A stretch of DNA of 64,000 nucleotides from an uncultured delta proteobacterium (GCA_903906315.1 CAIVJW010000007.1:1-64000); one strand, 5' to 3'. Numbered from the stretch's first letter, positions 52,316 to 61,382 are shown. Notes: generated by a model not told the origin, from the letters alone. Program-made: numbers and translations.

Positions 52316-53869
52316 TCAGCCCGCGGGCGGGCTCGAGGTATTGCGCGGTGCCGCCGGGGCCAGGGTGGCCCAGTCCGTCGCGTCGTCGCCGGTCGTGCCG
52401 CAGTTGCCCGCCGCGCCGCCGGGCTTGCGCTCGATCGCGACGTCGCTGTTGCTGGCGGCGCTGGTCGCGTCGTTGTGCGGCAGGTTCGACGCCGGCGTGC
52501 CGTGGCACGTGAAGCCCTTCGCCGGGTCGACCAGCTCGGCTGCGGTCGCGGCGTTGTACGAGTAGCAGACCGCGTCCACGACGACGCCCGAGTGGAGGAG
52601 CCGCAGGCCGGCCGCGTCCTTGATGCCCGTCGTGAGCGCCGCGTCGGACTTCGTGGCGCCCGCGTACGCGCCGCCCGTCACGAGGAAGTGACCGTGGCTC
52701 GGGATCACCCCTCCCGTCCCGAGGTAGCGCGTCGTGTAGTTGGCGGTGCCCGGGCTGCGCGAGTCGATCGTCCAGGCCTTGTCGAGCGTGATCGCGCTCG
52801 AGGTGGGGTTGTAGATCTCGACGAACTCGTCGGACGCGAGCGCCGCGCCGCGCGATCGGATCTGGCTGAGCACCAGGTGATCGCACGCGCAGCCGGGCTG
52901 GCAGGCGCACGCGCTCTGCGAGCAGTTGGCCGTCGCGCAGTCCGCGGCCTTCGAGCACGCCTCGCCGACGTCGCACTTGCTCGCGCACGCGCCGCCGCAG
53001 TCGACGTCCGTCTCGTCGCCGTCCTTGAGGCCGTCGGTGCACGTCGGGGCGCACGTGCCGCCGGTGCACTTGCCGCCGGCGCAGTCGGAACCGATCGAGC
53101 AGAGCTTGCCGAGGGCGCAGGGCGAGCACGCGCCACCGCCGCAGTCGACGTCCGTCTCGGCGCCGTTCTTCTTGCCGTCCTTGCAGCTCGCCGCGACGCA
53201 CAGGTGCGTGTTGCCGTCGCAGACGCCGCTCGGGCAGTCGACGGCGAGGACGCACTCGACGCACTCGCCGCCGGCCATGCACACGCTGCCGCCAGCCTGG
53301 TTGCAGGCGCTGCCGGTGGCCTTGGGGGCGTGCTGCGGGACGCCCCCCGAGCAGCCCTCGACGGTGCACTGCTTGCCGTCGTCGTCGGGGAGGTTCGCGT
53401 CGTCGTCGAGCACGGTCTGCCCGCCGTCGCCGTCGCAGACCACCTGCTGGCAGGTGCCCTGGGTCTGGGGGCCCGCAGGCGTGCCCTTCGCGACGTCGTC
53501 GACCCCGCACACCGACTGCACGCACGTGCGCGTCGAGCAGACCGAGTCCGACCCGGGACAGTCGTCGACCGTCCCACAGCCACCGCTGCCGCCCGTGCCC
53601 TGCCCGCCGGTGCCCTGCCCGCCCGTGCCCGTCCCGCCGCTGCCGGTCGACGTCGCGCCGCCTTGCCCCGCGCCTCCGCCCTGCCCCGCCCCGCCCGATC
53701 CGGTGCTCGAGCCCGCGCCGCCCGAGCCGTGCGTCGTGGTGCGCTTGCCCGTCGATCCGGTGAGGAGCGAGGCGTCGTACACCGAGCACGCCGGGATCGC
53801 GGCCAGCGTCGCCAGGGCGGCGATCGACAGGCCGAGGACGGGGCGACGACCGCTCGTTCGCATGGGCAC
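52316..53869 (-). CDS. Cys-rich lipoprotein with lamin-tail (LTD) domain
   Basis: 517 residues from GTG 53869 (or ATG 53863); a TACGGT box ends 5 nt upstream. The lipobox IPAC and a long Gly/Ser/Thr linker (about 35-100) lead to Cys-rich repeats, including two copies of DGxKNGxETDVDCGG-like motifs (DGKKNGAETDVDCGG, DGLKDGDETDVDCGG). The C-terminal part (about 335-500; LVLSQIRSRGAALASDEFVEIYNPTS is split across it) is an LTD domain. It should be a surface-displayed binding protein. It is divergent from the S41 operon. Confidence 0.85.
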   Translation of the reverse strand: MPMRTSGRRPVLGLSIAALATLAAIPACSVYDASLLTGSTGKRTTTHGSGGAGSSTGSGGAGQGGGAGQGGATSTGSGGTGTGGQGTGGQGTGGSGGCGTVDDCPGSDSVCSTRTCVQSVCGVDDVAKGTPAGPQTQGTCQQVVCDGDGGQTVLDDDANLPDDDGKQCTVEGCSGGVPQHAPKATGSACNQAGGSVCMAGGECVECVLAVDCPSGVCDGNTHLCVAASCKDGKKNGAETDVDCGGGACSPCALGKLCSIGSDCAGGKCTGGTCAPTCTDGLKDGDETDVDCGGACASKCDVGEACSKAADCATANCSQSACACQPGCACDHLVLSQIRSRGAALASDEFVEIYNPTSSAITLDKAWTIDSRSPGTANYTTRYLGTGGVIPSHGHFLVTGGAYAGATKSDAALTTGIKDAAGLRLLHSGVVVDAVCYSYNAATAAELVDPAKGFTCHGTPASNLPHNDATSAASNSDVAIERKPGGAAGNCGTTGDDATDWATLAPAAPRNTSSPPAG

Positions 53870-53970
53870 GACGCACCGTACCGCGGCGCCGGAGCGCTGA
53901 GAAGGAGCCGCTCACGCGGTGGAGCCCCGCTCGACGTCGGAGGAGCGCTGCGGTAGGGGTCGAGGCCAAC

Positions 53971-56007
53971 ATGCTCGCTTTCCCTCGGCGAAGACGTCCC
54001 TCGACCCTCGTCGCGCTGACGATCGGAGCGCTCGCGGGCAGCCCCTCCGCGGCGCTCGCCGGCACGTTCGCGGGCGACGGCGCGTTCTCCTTCGACGCCC
54101 GCGCTGCCGCCACGCTCGACTTCGAGGAGCCCCTGCAGCCGGGATCCGGCGGCAAGGTCACCAAGGACGACGGCGCGCTCTCGGGCGCGAGCGTGCTCGT
54201 GCTCGGCGCCTACGGCCAGGTGTCGCTGCCCGTCGAGCTGCCGAAGACCGCGCGCACCTACCGGCTGCGGCTCTGGGCGCGCGGCGGCGAGGTCGTCGGC
54301 GGGCTCGAGCTCGCGTACGGCACGCCGGGCCGGACGGACGACGTCGCCGCGCTCTACCCCACCGGCCGCGTCACCAGCGACGGCTGGGTCGAGCTCGGCA
54401 ACGACGGCGTCGCCGTCGACGGCGCGCGGCTGGTCGGCGCCAACGTGAGCGCGTTCGCCCCGGGCGGCGCCGCGGTCGACGCCATCGAGATCGTGCCCGA
54501 GGGCGACCTCGTCGTGCCGGGCGGCGCGCCCAACCCCGCCTGCGGCGGCGCGACGGACCCGCTCTCCTGCCGCGCCGGACAGATGTGCCTCTGGAGCGAG
54601 TGCCGCGACACGGCGACCTGGGTGCCGCCCATCCCGGCCGACCGCGACGACGTCGCCGCCTACCTCGCGAGCCGGCTGCATTTTCTGTTCGGGCCCGACC
54701 TCGAGCGCAAGGTCGACATGCCCGCCGTCGACGCGGCGCTCGAGCAGATGCGCCTCGCACAGGATCGCTGGGCGTACTGGGGCGGTTTCCTGCTCGCGGT
54801 GCGGCGCCTGCACGACGGGCACACGACGACCAACAGCATCGCCGACTACGTGATGCGCAACCCGCGACCGATCGCGGTGTGCTTCCTCGAGGGCGACGCG
54901 GACCTCACGCACGGCGCCGCGCCGAAGGACCCGGGCTACCTCGACGTGATCGTCTCGCACGTGGGCGGCGACCACACGCTCGGCCTGCACGCGGGCGATC
55001 GGCTCGTCGCGGTCGACGGCATGCACCCGATCGCGTGGGCGCGGTCGCTCGTGGCGGTCAACACCTCGCAGCCCGGCATCTCGAACCACACGACGTACGC
55101 CGAGCTCGCCTCGACGCTGCGCGCGACGATCTCCCGCTTCGCGCGCACGATCGACGTCGTGCGCTGCGACGCCGGCACCGGGTCGTGCGGCGCGGTGGAG
55201 CGCCTCGCCATCGACGAGCTGCCGATGGACGCGCCGAGCACGCCGGTCGACAACGTCGTCTGCGACAACCGGCCGCTCCGGCACCTGCCGGGCGCGCCCG
55301 CCGATCACGCGATCGGCGAGGCGATCTACCGGGGGCTCGTGATCGGCGCCGATCCCGCCGAGAAGGTCTACGGGATGGAGTGGGAGTCGCTGATGACGCT
55401 CGGCAACGACGCCCTCGGCGGCGAGCTCGAGGCCGCCGTCGCGTCGTGGCGCGCCGACGCGCGCGGCGTCATCCTCGACCACCGCACCGGCAACGGCGGC
55501 ACGATCGTCGGGCCGCAGATCCTCTGGAGCTTCGGCGTGCCGCAGCACGCGAGCGACCACTACGTCGACCGGGCGGGCGCCGAGGACGAGCTGCCCGCGA
55601 TCGAGGACGGCAAGGCGATCTTCGACGCCGCGGTCGCCGCCGGCACCGTGGGCTACGCGGGCACCGCGAACCCGAACACGAAGGTGCCCGTCGCGCTGCT
55701 GCTCACGCAGGACGTCTCGGCGAGCGACTGGCTTCCGCTCGGCATGAAGGGCGCGCCGAGCACGAAGCTCTTCGCCCCGTTCCAGACCAACGGCGGCTTC
55801 TCGACGCGCTACTCGTTCGGCTACTGGCTCGGCCTCGGGTACGTGGTGGCGGTCGGCGACACGTTCGTGCCCGACGGCAGCACGCACAACGGGCGCGGCG
55901 TCGAGCCGGACGTCGTCGTCCTGCCGAAACAGTCGGATCTGCTGGCCGGCAAGGACACGGTATTCGAAGCCGCGCTCGCGTGGGTGCGGGGAGGGCTCGC
56001 GCCGTGA
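53971..56007 (+). CDS. Secreted S41-family peptidase A
   Basis: 678 residues. Signal peptide 1-30 (AALA/G). A beta-rich N-terminal domain (35-180) and a small Cys cluster (190-211) precede the S41 module: helical RLHDGHTTT (279-287), a PDZ-like part (LHAGDRLVAVDG, 339-350), RGVILDHRTGNGGT (498-511), nucleophile Ser583 in VSASDW, and the family-typical GVEPDVVVLP near 643. The general-base Lys of Prc/CtpA is not obvious. It is exported to the periplasm or outside. It opens a four-gene overlapping operon and is paralogous to the protein at 56867. Confidence 0.88.
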   Translation: MLAFPRRRRPSTLVALTIGALAGSPSAALAGTFAGDGAFSFDARAAATLDFEEPLQPGSGGKVTKDDGALSGASVLVLGAYGQVSLPVELPKTARTYRLRLWARGGEVVGGLELAYGTPGRTDDVAALYPTGRVTSDGWVELGNDGVAVDGARLVGANVSAFAPGGAAVDAIEIVPEGDLVVPGGAPNPACGGATDPLSCRAGQMCLWSECRDTATWVPPIPADRDDVAAYLASRLHFLFGPDLERKVDMPAVDAALEQMRLAQDRWAYWGGFLLAVRRLHDGHTTTNSIADYVMRNPRPIAVCFLEGDADLTHGAAPKDPGYLDVIVSHVGGDHTLGLHAGDRLVAVDGMHPIAWARSLVAVNTSQPGISNHTTYAELASTLRATISRFARTIDVVRCDAGTGSCGAVERLAIDELPMDAPSTPVDNVVCDNRPLRHLPGAPADHAIGEAIYRGLVIGADPAEKVYGMEWESLMTLGNDALGGELEAAVASWRADARGVILDHRTGNGGTIVGPQILWSFGVPQHASDHYVDRAGAEDELPAIEDGKAIFDAAVAAGTVGYAGTANPNTKVPVALLLTQDVSASDWLPLGMKGAPSTKLFAPFQTNGGFSTRYSFGYWLGLGYVVAVGDTFVPDGSTHNGRGVEPDVVVLPKQSDLLAGKDTVFEAALAWVRGGLAP

Positions 56008-56870
56008 CGAACGCGATCGCATCGATCGGCGCGGCGGCCCTCGTCGCCGCGCTCGCAGGCTGTGGCGGGGGCGAGAGCCTCTCGCCGCGCGACGGCGCGA
56101 TCGCCGTGACGCCGGACGCCTCGGCGCCGACACCGGACGCCGGCGGCGAGGACGCGGGCGCCGACGTGCCCGATGCTTCGGCGCCCGCGGACGCCGGCGC
56201 GAAGAAGCGCGAGGTCTTCGAGCGCAACCCGTTCGGCAACGTCGCCGCGCGCGACAACCTGCTCTGGGACGGCGATTTCGAGTGGTCGAGCGCGTTCTCG
56301 GATCAATACGGGTGGATCAACGTGCCCATCACCTCGCTCACCTTCACCGGCGTGCGCGTCGGGCCCGAGTGCCGATCGGGGCTCAAGTGCGCGGCCGTGA
56401 AGAAGGGCGGCGGCCTCGTCGGCATCGCGGTCACCTCGCGGGGGCAGGAGCTCGCGGCGAGCGTCTGGGCGAAGCCGACGAGCGCGAACGCGAGCCCGCC
56501 GTCATGCACGAAGATCACGGCGTTGCTCACGTCGAACGGCGGGACGGACGCGGACGCGGTCCTGCCGCCCGACGCGGACGCGCCGGACGCGTCGGGGTGG
56601 TGCCACTTCGCCGTGATCGCGCCGCCGCGAAGCGACAAGCCCTACCTCTACCTCCAGAACGACACGGGCGCGGAGCTCGTCGTCGACGACGCGGTGATCG
56701 TGCGCGCGCCGGTCGAAAAGGTGCACACGTTGGAGATCCGCCCGCCGACCCAGGACGAGGTCGCGGCGCACGCCACGCTCGTCGCCGAGCTCGCGAAGCT
56801 GCCGCGCGGCCCGCACGATCCGCCCCCGAACGCCGCGCGCCGCGCCGTCGAGCGCCGGGGGGCGCCGTGA
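56004..56870 (+). CDS. Lipoprotein A, partner of S41 peptidase A
   Basis: 288 residues from GTG 56004, overlapping the peptidase A stop (GTGA). Lipobox LAGC, then an Asp/Ala/Pro linker and a globular domain (about 75-240): ARDNLLWDGDFEWSSAF, VGPECRSGLKCAAVKKGG, WCHFAVIAPP and ELVVDDAVIV. This order resembles carbohydrate-binding (CBM/galactose-binding-like) jelly rolls. The same layout returns in the lipoprotein at 58978. Role unknown; anchor, inhibitor or substrate of the peptidase are all possible. Confidence 0.82.
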   Translation: MTNAIASIGAAALVAALAGCGGGESLSPRDGAIAVTPDASAPTPDAGGEDAGADVPDASAPADAGAKKREVFERNPFGNVAARDNLLWDGDFEWSSAFSDQYGWINVPITSLTFTGVRVGPECRSGLKCAAVKKGGGLVGIAVTSRGQELAASVWAKPTSANASPPSCTKITALLTSNGGTDADAVLPPDADAPDASGWCHFAVIAPPRSDKPYLYLQNDTGAELVVDDAVIVRAPVEKVHTLEIRPPTQDEVAAHATLVAELAKLPRGPHDPPPNAARRAVERRGAP

Positions 56871-58981
56871 GGCCGACCACGACGTCCGCGGCGCGCGCGA
56901 TCGCCGCCGCGTGCGCGATCGGAAGCCTTCTCGCGAGCGGCCCCGCGCGCGCCGGGTCGTTCGGGCCCGACGGCTCGTTCGTGGCCGATCCGGCCGCCGT
57001 CGCCTACGTCGACTTCGAGACCGCGCCGACGCGCTGGCTCCCCGAGGGAGGCGATCCGCGCTGCCGCGCGCTCGGCTTCGCGATCGAGCCGCGCGAGGAC
57101 GCGCTCGATGGCGCGTCGGTCGCGCACCTCACCGCGGCGCAGGGGTGCTCCGAGCGGCTCATGGCCTACCTCCCGCACGTGGAGGCCTCGTACCGCGCGA
57201 GCGTGTGGATGCGGCACGGGTCGCTCAACGCGCAGCTCGTGGCCATCTACCAGGACGGATCGGGCGCGGCGCCGACCGTCGCGAAGCTGCTGCCCACCGG
57301 CCGCGTGACCAGCGACGGCTGGGTCGAGCTCGCGTCGAACGACTTCCCCGTCGACGGCCCGAACCTCCGGCACGCGTACCTGCGCGTGGCCGACTACGCG
57401 GGCGTCGACGGCGCCGAGATCGACGCGCTCGAGATCGTGCCATCGGGCGAGTTCGTCGCGGCGCGGTCGTGCGCCGGCCACGGTGACGCGAGCTGCGGAG
57501 CGGAGCGCCAGTGCGAGTGGGGCCAGTGCGTGCTGCCGCGCCTGAACCTGCCGCCGCTGCCCGCCGACGCGGTGCGCGGCCCGGTCGTCGACGTGCTCGC
57601 GTCGCAGATGCGCCTCTTCTTCGGCGGCCACCGCACGCGCGCCGAGGCGCTGCCGAAGGCGCTCGCGTGGGTCGAGGCGATGCGCGTGGCGCCGACCGCG
57701 ACCGCGTTCTGGGGCGCGTGGGGCCGCGGCGTGCGGGAGCTACACGACTGGCACACGCACGCCGACGCCGGCATCGGCGGCGGCATCCCGCAGGCGCACC
57801 GGCTGAACGCGTGCTTCCTCGAGGGCGACGCCGACGCGAGCCACTCCGCCTGGCCGAAGGACCCGCGCTACGCCGACATCCTCGTGTCCCACGTCGGCCC
57901 GGTGTCCGGCGGCCTCCAGGCCGGCGACCGGCTCGTCGCGGTCGACGGCAAGCACCCCATCGAATGGGTGCGGTCGCTCATCGACGTCTACTGGGGCCTC
58001 TGGCAGGCGTGCGACCCGACGATCTTCGCCGAGGCCGCCGAGCGCCTCGGCGGGCCGGCCTGGGGCGGCGGCGGGCTCATCCTGCGCTACGCCAAGACGA
58101 TCACCGTCGTGCGCTGCGACGCCGCGAAGGGCACCTGCGACGACGTGCCGACGACGATCGCCGTGGCCGATCTGCCGAACGACGGCGGCGGCTACGACGT
58201 CTACTGCGACAACCGCCCGTTTTATCACCTCGAGGAGGGCAAGGGCCCCGACCCGGCGAACCACTACGGCCTCTGGTGGCAGGTGTTCCGCGGCCGCATC
58301 AAGGACACGACCGAGGAGGAGGCCATCTTCGGGATGGCCTGGGACTCGCTGATGGGCGGCGGCGATCCGAACGGCCACATCAACTCCGAGATCAGCGCCG
58401 CCATCACCGACTTCAAGGCGAACGCGCGCGGCGTCATCCTCGATCACCGCGCCGGCAACGGCGGCACCATGGACGCGGCGTCGAACCTGACGCGCCTCGT
58501 GCGCCCGCCCGAGGCGGTCGCGGCCGTGCGCATGCCGATGGAGATCGCCGGCTACGATGGGCCCGCGGACGCCGAGGCGGGCAAGGCGATCTTCGACGAG
58601 TGGGTCAAGACCAGCGGCTACTACGTCGGCGACGCCGACTACGCGCCGGACCTGCCCGTCGCGCTCGTCCTGCACCGCGACGGGTCGGCCAGCGACTACA
58701 TGCCGTTCGGCATGAAGGGCGCGCCGAACGTGCGGCTCTTCGGCCCCCACGCGACGGCCGGGGGCTTCTCCACGTTCATCCAGTTCGAGTACTGGCAGGC
58801 GATCTCGTTCCAGCTGGCCTCGGGCGAGACCATCGCGTTCGATGGGCGCGGGCTCATCGGCCACGGCGTCGAGCCGGACGAGGTCGTGCTGCCGAGGCAG
58901 TCGGATCTGCTGGCCGGCAAGGACACGCTGCACGAGGCCGCGCTCGCGTGGGTTCGCGCCAACCTGAAGGGGGCGAAATGA
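56867..58981 (+). CDS. Secreted S41-family peptidase B
   Basis: 704 residues from GTG 56867, overlapping the lipoprotein A stop. Signal peptide (about 1-30), beta-rich domain, Cys cluster, then the S41 module: ELHDWHTHAD, LQAGDRLVAVDGKHP, ARGVILDHRAGNGGT, Ser607 in GSASDY, and GVEPDEVVLPRQSDLLAGKD. Shared blocks with peptidase A include TGRVTSDGWVEL, CFLEGDAD and FGMKGAP-type segments, so the two are duplicates. An additional Gly/Trp-rich loop (GGPAWGGGGL) is specific to B. The coding frame extends upstream inside lipoprotein A, but the GTGA overlap and signal peptide fix the start. Confidence 0.88.
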   Translation: MRPTTTSAARAIAAACAIGSLLASGPARAGSFGPDGSFVADPAAVAYVDFETAPTRWLPEGGDPRCRALGFAIEPREDALDGASVAHLTAAQGCSERLMAYLPHVEASYRASVWMRHGSLNAQLVAIYQDGSGAAPTVAKLLPTGRVTSDGWVELASNDFPVDGPNLRHAYLRVADYAGVDGAEIDALEIVPSGEFVAARSCAGHGDASCGAERQCEWGQCVLPRLNLPPLPADAVRGPVVDVLASQMRLFFGGHRTRAEALPKALAWVEAMRVAPTATAFWGAWGRGVRELHDWHTHADAGIGGGIPQAHRLNACFLEGDADASHSAWPKDPRYADILVSHVGPVSGGLQAGDRLVAVDGKHPIEWVRSLIDVYWGLWQACDPTIFAEAAERLGGPAWGGGGLILRYAKTITVVRCDAAKGTCDDVPTTIAVADLPNDGGGYDVYCDNRPFYHLEEGKGPDPANHYGLWWQVFRGRIKDTTEEEAIFGMAWDSLMGGGDPNGHINSEISAAITDFKANARGVILDHRAGNGGTMDAASNLTRLVRPPEAVAAVRMPMEIAGYDGPADAEAGKAIFDEWVKTSGYYVGDADYAPDLPVALVLHRDGSASDYMPFGMKGAPNVRLFGPHATAGGFSTFIQFEYWQAISFQLASGETIAFDGRGLIGHGVEPDEVVLPRQSDLLAGKDTLHEAALAWVRANLKGAK

Positions 58982-59841
58982 GCGCCCGTGCGACGTTCAA
59001 CCTCGCGATCACGGCGATCGCGATGGCGGCCTGCGGCGGCACCGAGGCCGGCGTGAGCCCGCTCGCGACCGCGCCCGACGCGGCGGCGCCCGCACCCTCG
59101 GCCAGCGCGGTCCCGACGGCGACCCCCTTCCCCGACGCGGGCGGCGGGTCGGGCGGGCCGCTCGCGGACGCCGGCGTGCCTCGGCGCACGGTCCGGCTCG
59201 TGAACCCGCTCGGCGGACCGGCGGGCAACCTCTTCGTCGACGGCGACCTCGAGTTCTCGACGCTGCCCGCGGGGTCGAGCGGGCAGTTCGGCGTGATCGG
59301 CTTCGACACGGGCGGCGCAGGCGCGAAGGCGTTCGCGGTCGAGACCGGCGGGCTCTGCAAGAGCGGGCTGCACTGCGCGGTGATGGACCGCAAGATGATC
59401 CTGTTCTTCCGCGGCGCCGCGGCGAGCCTCGGGCAGGGCGCGATCGTCCGCCTCGCGGTCAAGCCGCCCGCCGACGAGACCTGCAACGTGGTCACCTCCG
59501 TGCTCGTCTCGTGCGACACCCAGGCGGTCGTGAAGAAGCTCGCGGCCCCGCCCGTTCGCGACGCCGCGGGCTGGTGCGAGCACGCGGCGGTCGTCCCGCC
59601 TCGCGACTTCGGCCTGTGCCTGATGGTCAAGAGCACCCTGCCGGTCGACCGCACGGCGCTCGTCGACGCCGCCCGGCTCGTGCCGGACGACGGCACCGTG
59701 AGCCCGGAGACGGGGGAGATCTGGGTGCCCGACGCGGAGACGGCCTCGCAGCTGCGCGGCCTCGGCGACCACCTGCGGCGCACGATGCCGATGGGGCGCA
59801 CGCCGCCGACGGGGCCGCGGGCGGTCGACGCCGATCTCTAG
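58978..59841 (+). CDS. Lipoprotein B, partner of S41 peptidase B
   Basis: 287 residues from ATG 58978, overlapping the peptidase B stop (ATGA). Lipobox AAC, an Ala/Pro/Ser linker, then NLFVDGDLEFSTLPAG, GGLCKSGLHCAVMDRK, WCEHAAVVPP and TALVDAARLV, which follow the same order as in lipoprotein A (DGDFEWS, CRSGLKCAAV, WCHFAVIAPP, VVDDAVIV). So the lipoprotein gene was duplicated together with the peptidase gene. It ends the operon. Confidence 0.83.
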   Translation: MSARATFNLAITAIAMAACGGTEAGVSPLATAPDAAAPAPSASAVPTATPFPDAGGGSGGPLADAGVPRRTVRLVNPLGGPAGNLFVDGDLEFSTLPAGSSGQFGVIGFDTGGAGAKAFAVETGGLCKSGLHCAVMDRKMILFFRGAAASLGQGAIVRLAVKPPADETCNVVTSVLVSCDTQAVVKKLAAPPVRDAAGWCEHAAVVPPRDFGLCLMVKSTLPVDRTALVDAARLVPDDGTVSPETGEIWVPDAETASQLRGLGDHLRRTMPMGRTPPTGPRAVDADL

Positions 59842-59896
59842 CGCGCGGCCGACGTAGTCCCTTCCCGCGCGCCGCGCGGTCGGCGATCCTTCGCCC

Positions 59897-61159
59897 ATGC
59901 TCGACCGCGAAGAGACCGCGACCGCCGCGTTCGCCATGGTGGGGCTGCCGGCGCGCGGCAAGACGTACGTCGCGCGCCGCGTGGCCCGCTACCTCTCCTG
60001 GCTCGGCCACCCGACGCGCGTCTTCAACATCGGGGCGTACCGCCGCGAGAAGTACGGCGCCTACCAGCCGCACGAGTTCTTCGACCCCGACAACCCGGTC
60101 GGCCACGGCGCGCTGCTCGAGCTCGCGATGCTGGCGCTCGACGACATGCTCTCGTGGCTCGCCGAGCAGCCCGGCCGCGTCGGCATCTACGACGCGACCA
60201 ACAGCACGCGCGAGCGGCGGCGCATCGTGCGCGATCGCTGCAAGAAGGCCGGCATGCCGCTCGTCTTCATCGAGTCGATCTGCAACGACCCCGCGGTCAT
60301 CGACGCGAACGTCCGCGAGACGAAGATCAGCTCGCCGGACTACCGCTTCATGGAGGCCGAGGACGCGATGCGCGATTTTCGATCGCGCATCGCCCACTAC
60401 GAGCGGGCCTACGAGCCCATCAGCGACACGTCGAAGAGCTACATCAAGATCATCGACGTCGGCCGGCAGGTGGTGCTCAACCGCATCCACGGCTACCTGC
60501 CGGCGCGGCTCGCGCCCCTGCTCATCAACCTCCACGTCGCGCCTCGGCCCATCTACCTGACGCGCCACGGCGAGAGCATGGCCAACGGCGAGGGCACGCT
60601 CGGCGGCGACTCCGACCTCACGCCGCGCGGCGAGGCCTACGCGCGATCGCTCGCGCGGTTCATCTCGAGCGCGGGGCCCGAGGGGCGCGTCACGGTGTGG
60701 ACGAGCCGCCTCAAGCGCACCGACCAGACCGCGGCGCCGCTCGGCAGGAGGACGCGAGCGTGGCGCGCGCTCGACGAGATCGACGCCGGCATCTGCGACG
60801 GCAAGACCTACAACGAGTGCAAGGCGGCGATGCCCGACGAGTGGGCGGCGCGCGCCCGCGACAAGTTCCACTACCGCTACCCGCGCGGCGAGTCGTACGA
60901 GGACGTCATCCAGCGCCTCGACCCGGTCGTGATCGAGCTCGAACGGCAGCGCGACCCGGTCCTCGTCATCGGCCACCAGGCCGTGCTGCGGATGCTTTAT
61001 GCGTACCTGATGGACAAGCCGCCGCAGGAGTGCACGCGGGTGTCCATCCCGCTGCACACGGTGATCCAGCTGACGCCCACCGCGTACGGCTGCGAGGAGC
61101 GGCGGTTCCAGCTCGACCCGCAGCTGCCGGTCGAGATCGCGACGCGCGCGTCGGGGTGA
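59897..61159 (+). CDS. Bifunctional 6-phosphofructo-2-kinase/fructose-2,6-bisphosphatase
   Basis: 420 residues. The kinase half has Walker A GLPARGKT (16-23), FNIGAYRR and YDATNS (98-103), as in eukaryotic PFK-2. The phosphatase half is a histidine-phosphatase domain with TRHGES (222-227, catalytic H224), E293 in DEIDAGICDG and H359 in VIGHQAV. It would make and break fructose 2,6-bisphosphate, a glycolytic signal best known from eukaryotes. No signal peptide; cytoplasmic. It stands alone, 56 nt after the S41 operon. Confidence 0.93.
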   Translation: MLDREETATAAFAMVGLPARGKTYVARRVARYLSWLGHPTRVFNIGAYRREKYGAYQPHEFFDPDNPVGHGALLELAMLALDDMLSWLAEQPGRVGIYDATNSTRERRRIVRDRCKKAGMPLVFIESICNDPAVIDANVRETKISSPDYRFMEAEDAMRDFRSRIAHYERAYEPISDTSKSYIKIIDVGRQVVLNRIHGYLPARLAPLLINLHVAPRPIYLTRHGESMANGEGTLGGDSDLTPRGEAYARSLARFISSAGPEGRVTVWTSRLKRTDQTAAPLGRRTRAWRALDEIDAGICDGKTYNECKAAMPDEWAARARDKFHYRYPRGESYEDVIQRLDPVVIELERQRDPVLVIGHQAVLRMLYAYLMDKPPQECTRVSIPLHTVIQLTPTAYGCEERRFQLDPQLPVEIATRASG

Positions 61160-61228
61160 TGCCGAAGGCGGCCCCCCTCTCCCCGGGCGGCGAGGGGGCG
61201 GCGCCGCGCGGGGCCGGGATCCCGTCGG

Positions 61229-61291
61229 CCTCGGGTGGGATCTCCTGGCCCTCAGGTGGGATCTCCTCACCCTCGGGTGGGATCTCCTCAG
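61229..61291. repeat. 21-bp tandem repeat, three copies
   Basis: Three consecutive 21-nt units share CCTCRGGTGGGATCTCCT, with a degenerate unit before and a partial unit after. Read on the minus strand the units encode EEIPPEG heptads, but no supported gene contains them. They lie in the gap 61160-61382 after the PFK-2/FBPase-2 gene. Confidence 0.75.
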
Positions 61292-61382
61292 CCTCGCGGG
61301 CCAGCCCGCGCACGCACGAGACGCCGCTCCTCAGCCCGGCCGCCGCGGCTCCTGGGCCTCCGCGGGCTCGGTCGAGGTGTCG

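Noticed and set aside
50070-53869. A single operon for the methyltransferase, haem lipoprotein, Fe-S carrier and LTD lipoprotein
   Set aside because: All four are on the minus strand, but gaps of 60 to 275 nt and separate start signals (GGAGGA for the Fe-S carrier, a TACGGT box for the LTD gene) suggest separate units.
56282-56866. An N-terminal extension of peptidase B reaching back into lipoprotein A
   Set aside because: The sequence there is an Arg-rich shadow of lipoprotein A; a signal peptide begins exactly at the overlapping GTG 56867.
61229-61291. Possible CRISPR array
   Set aside because: The 21-bp units are directly adjacent with no spacers and no cas genes are present.
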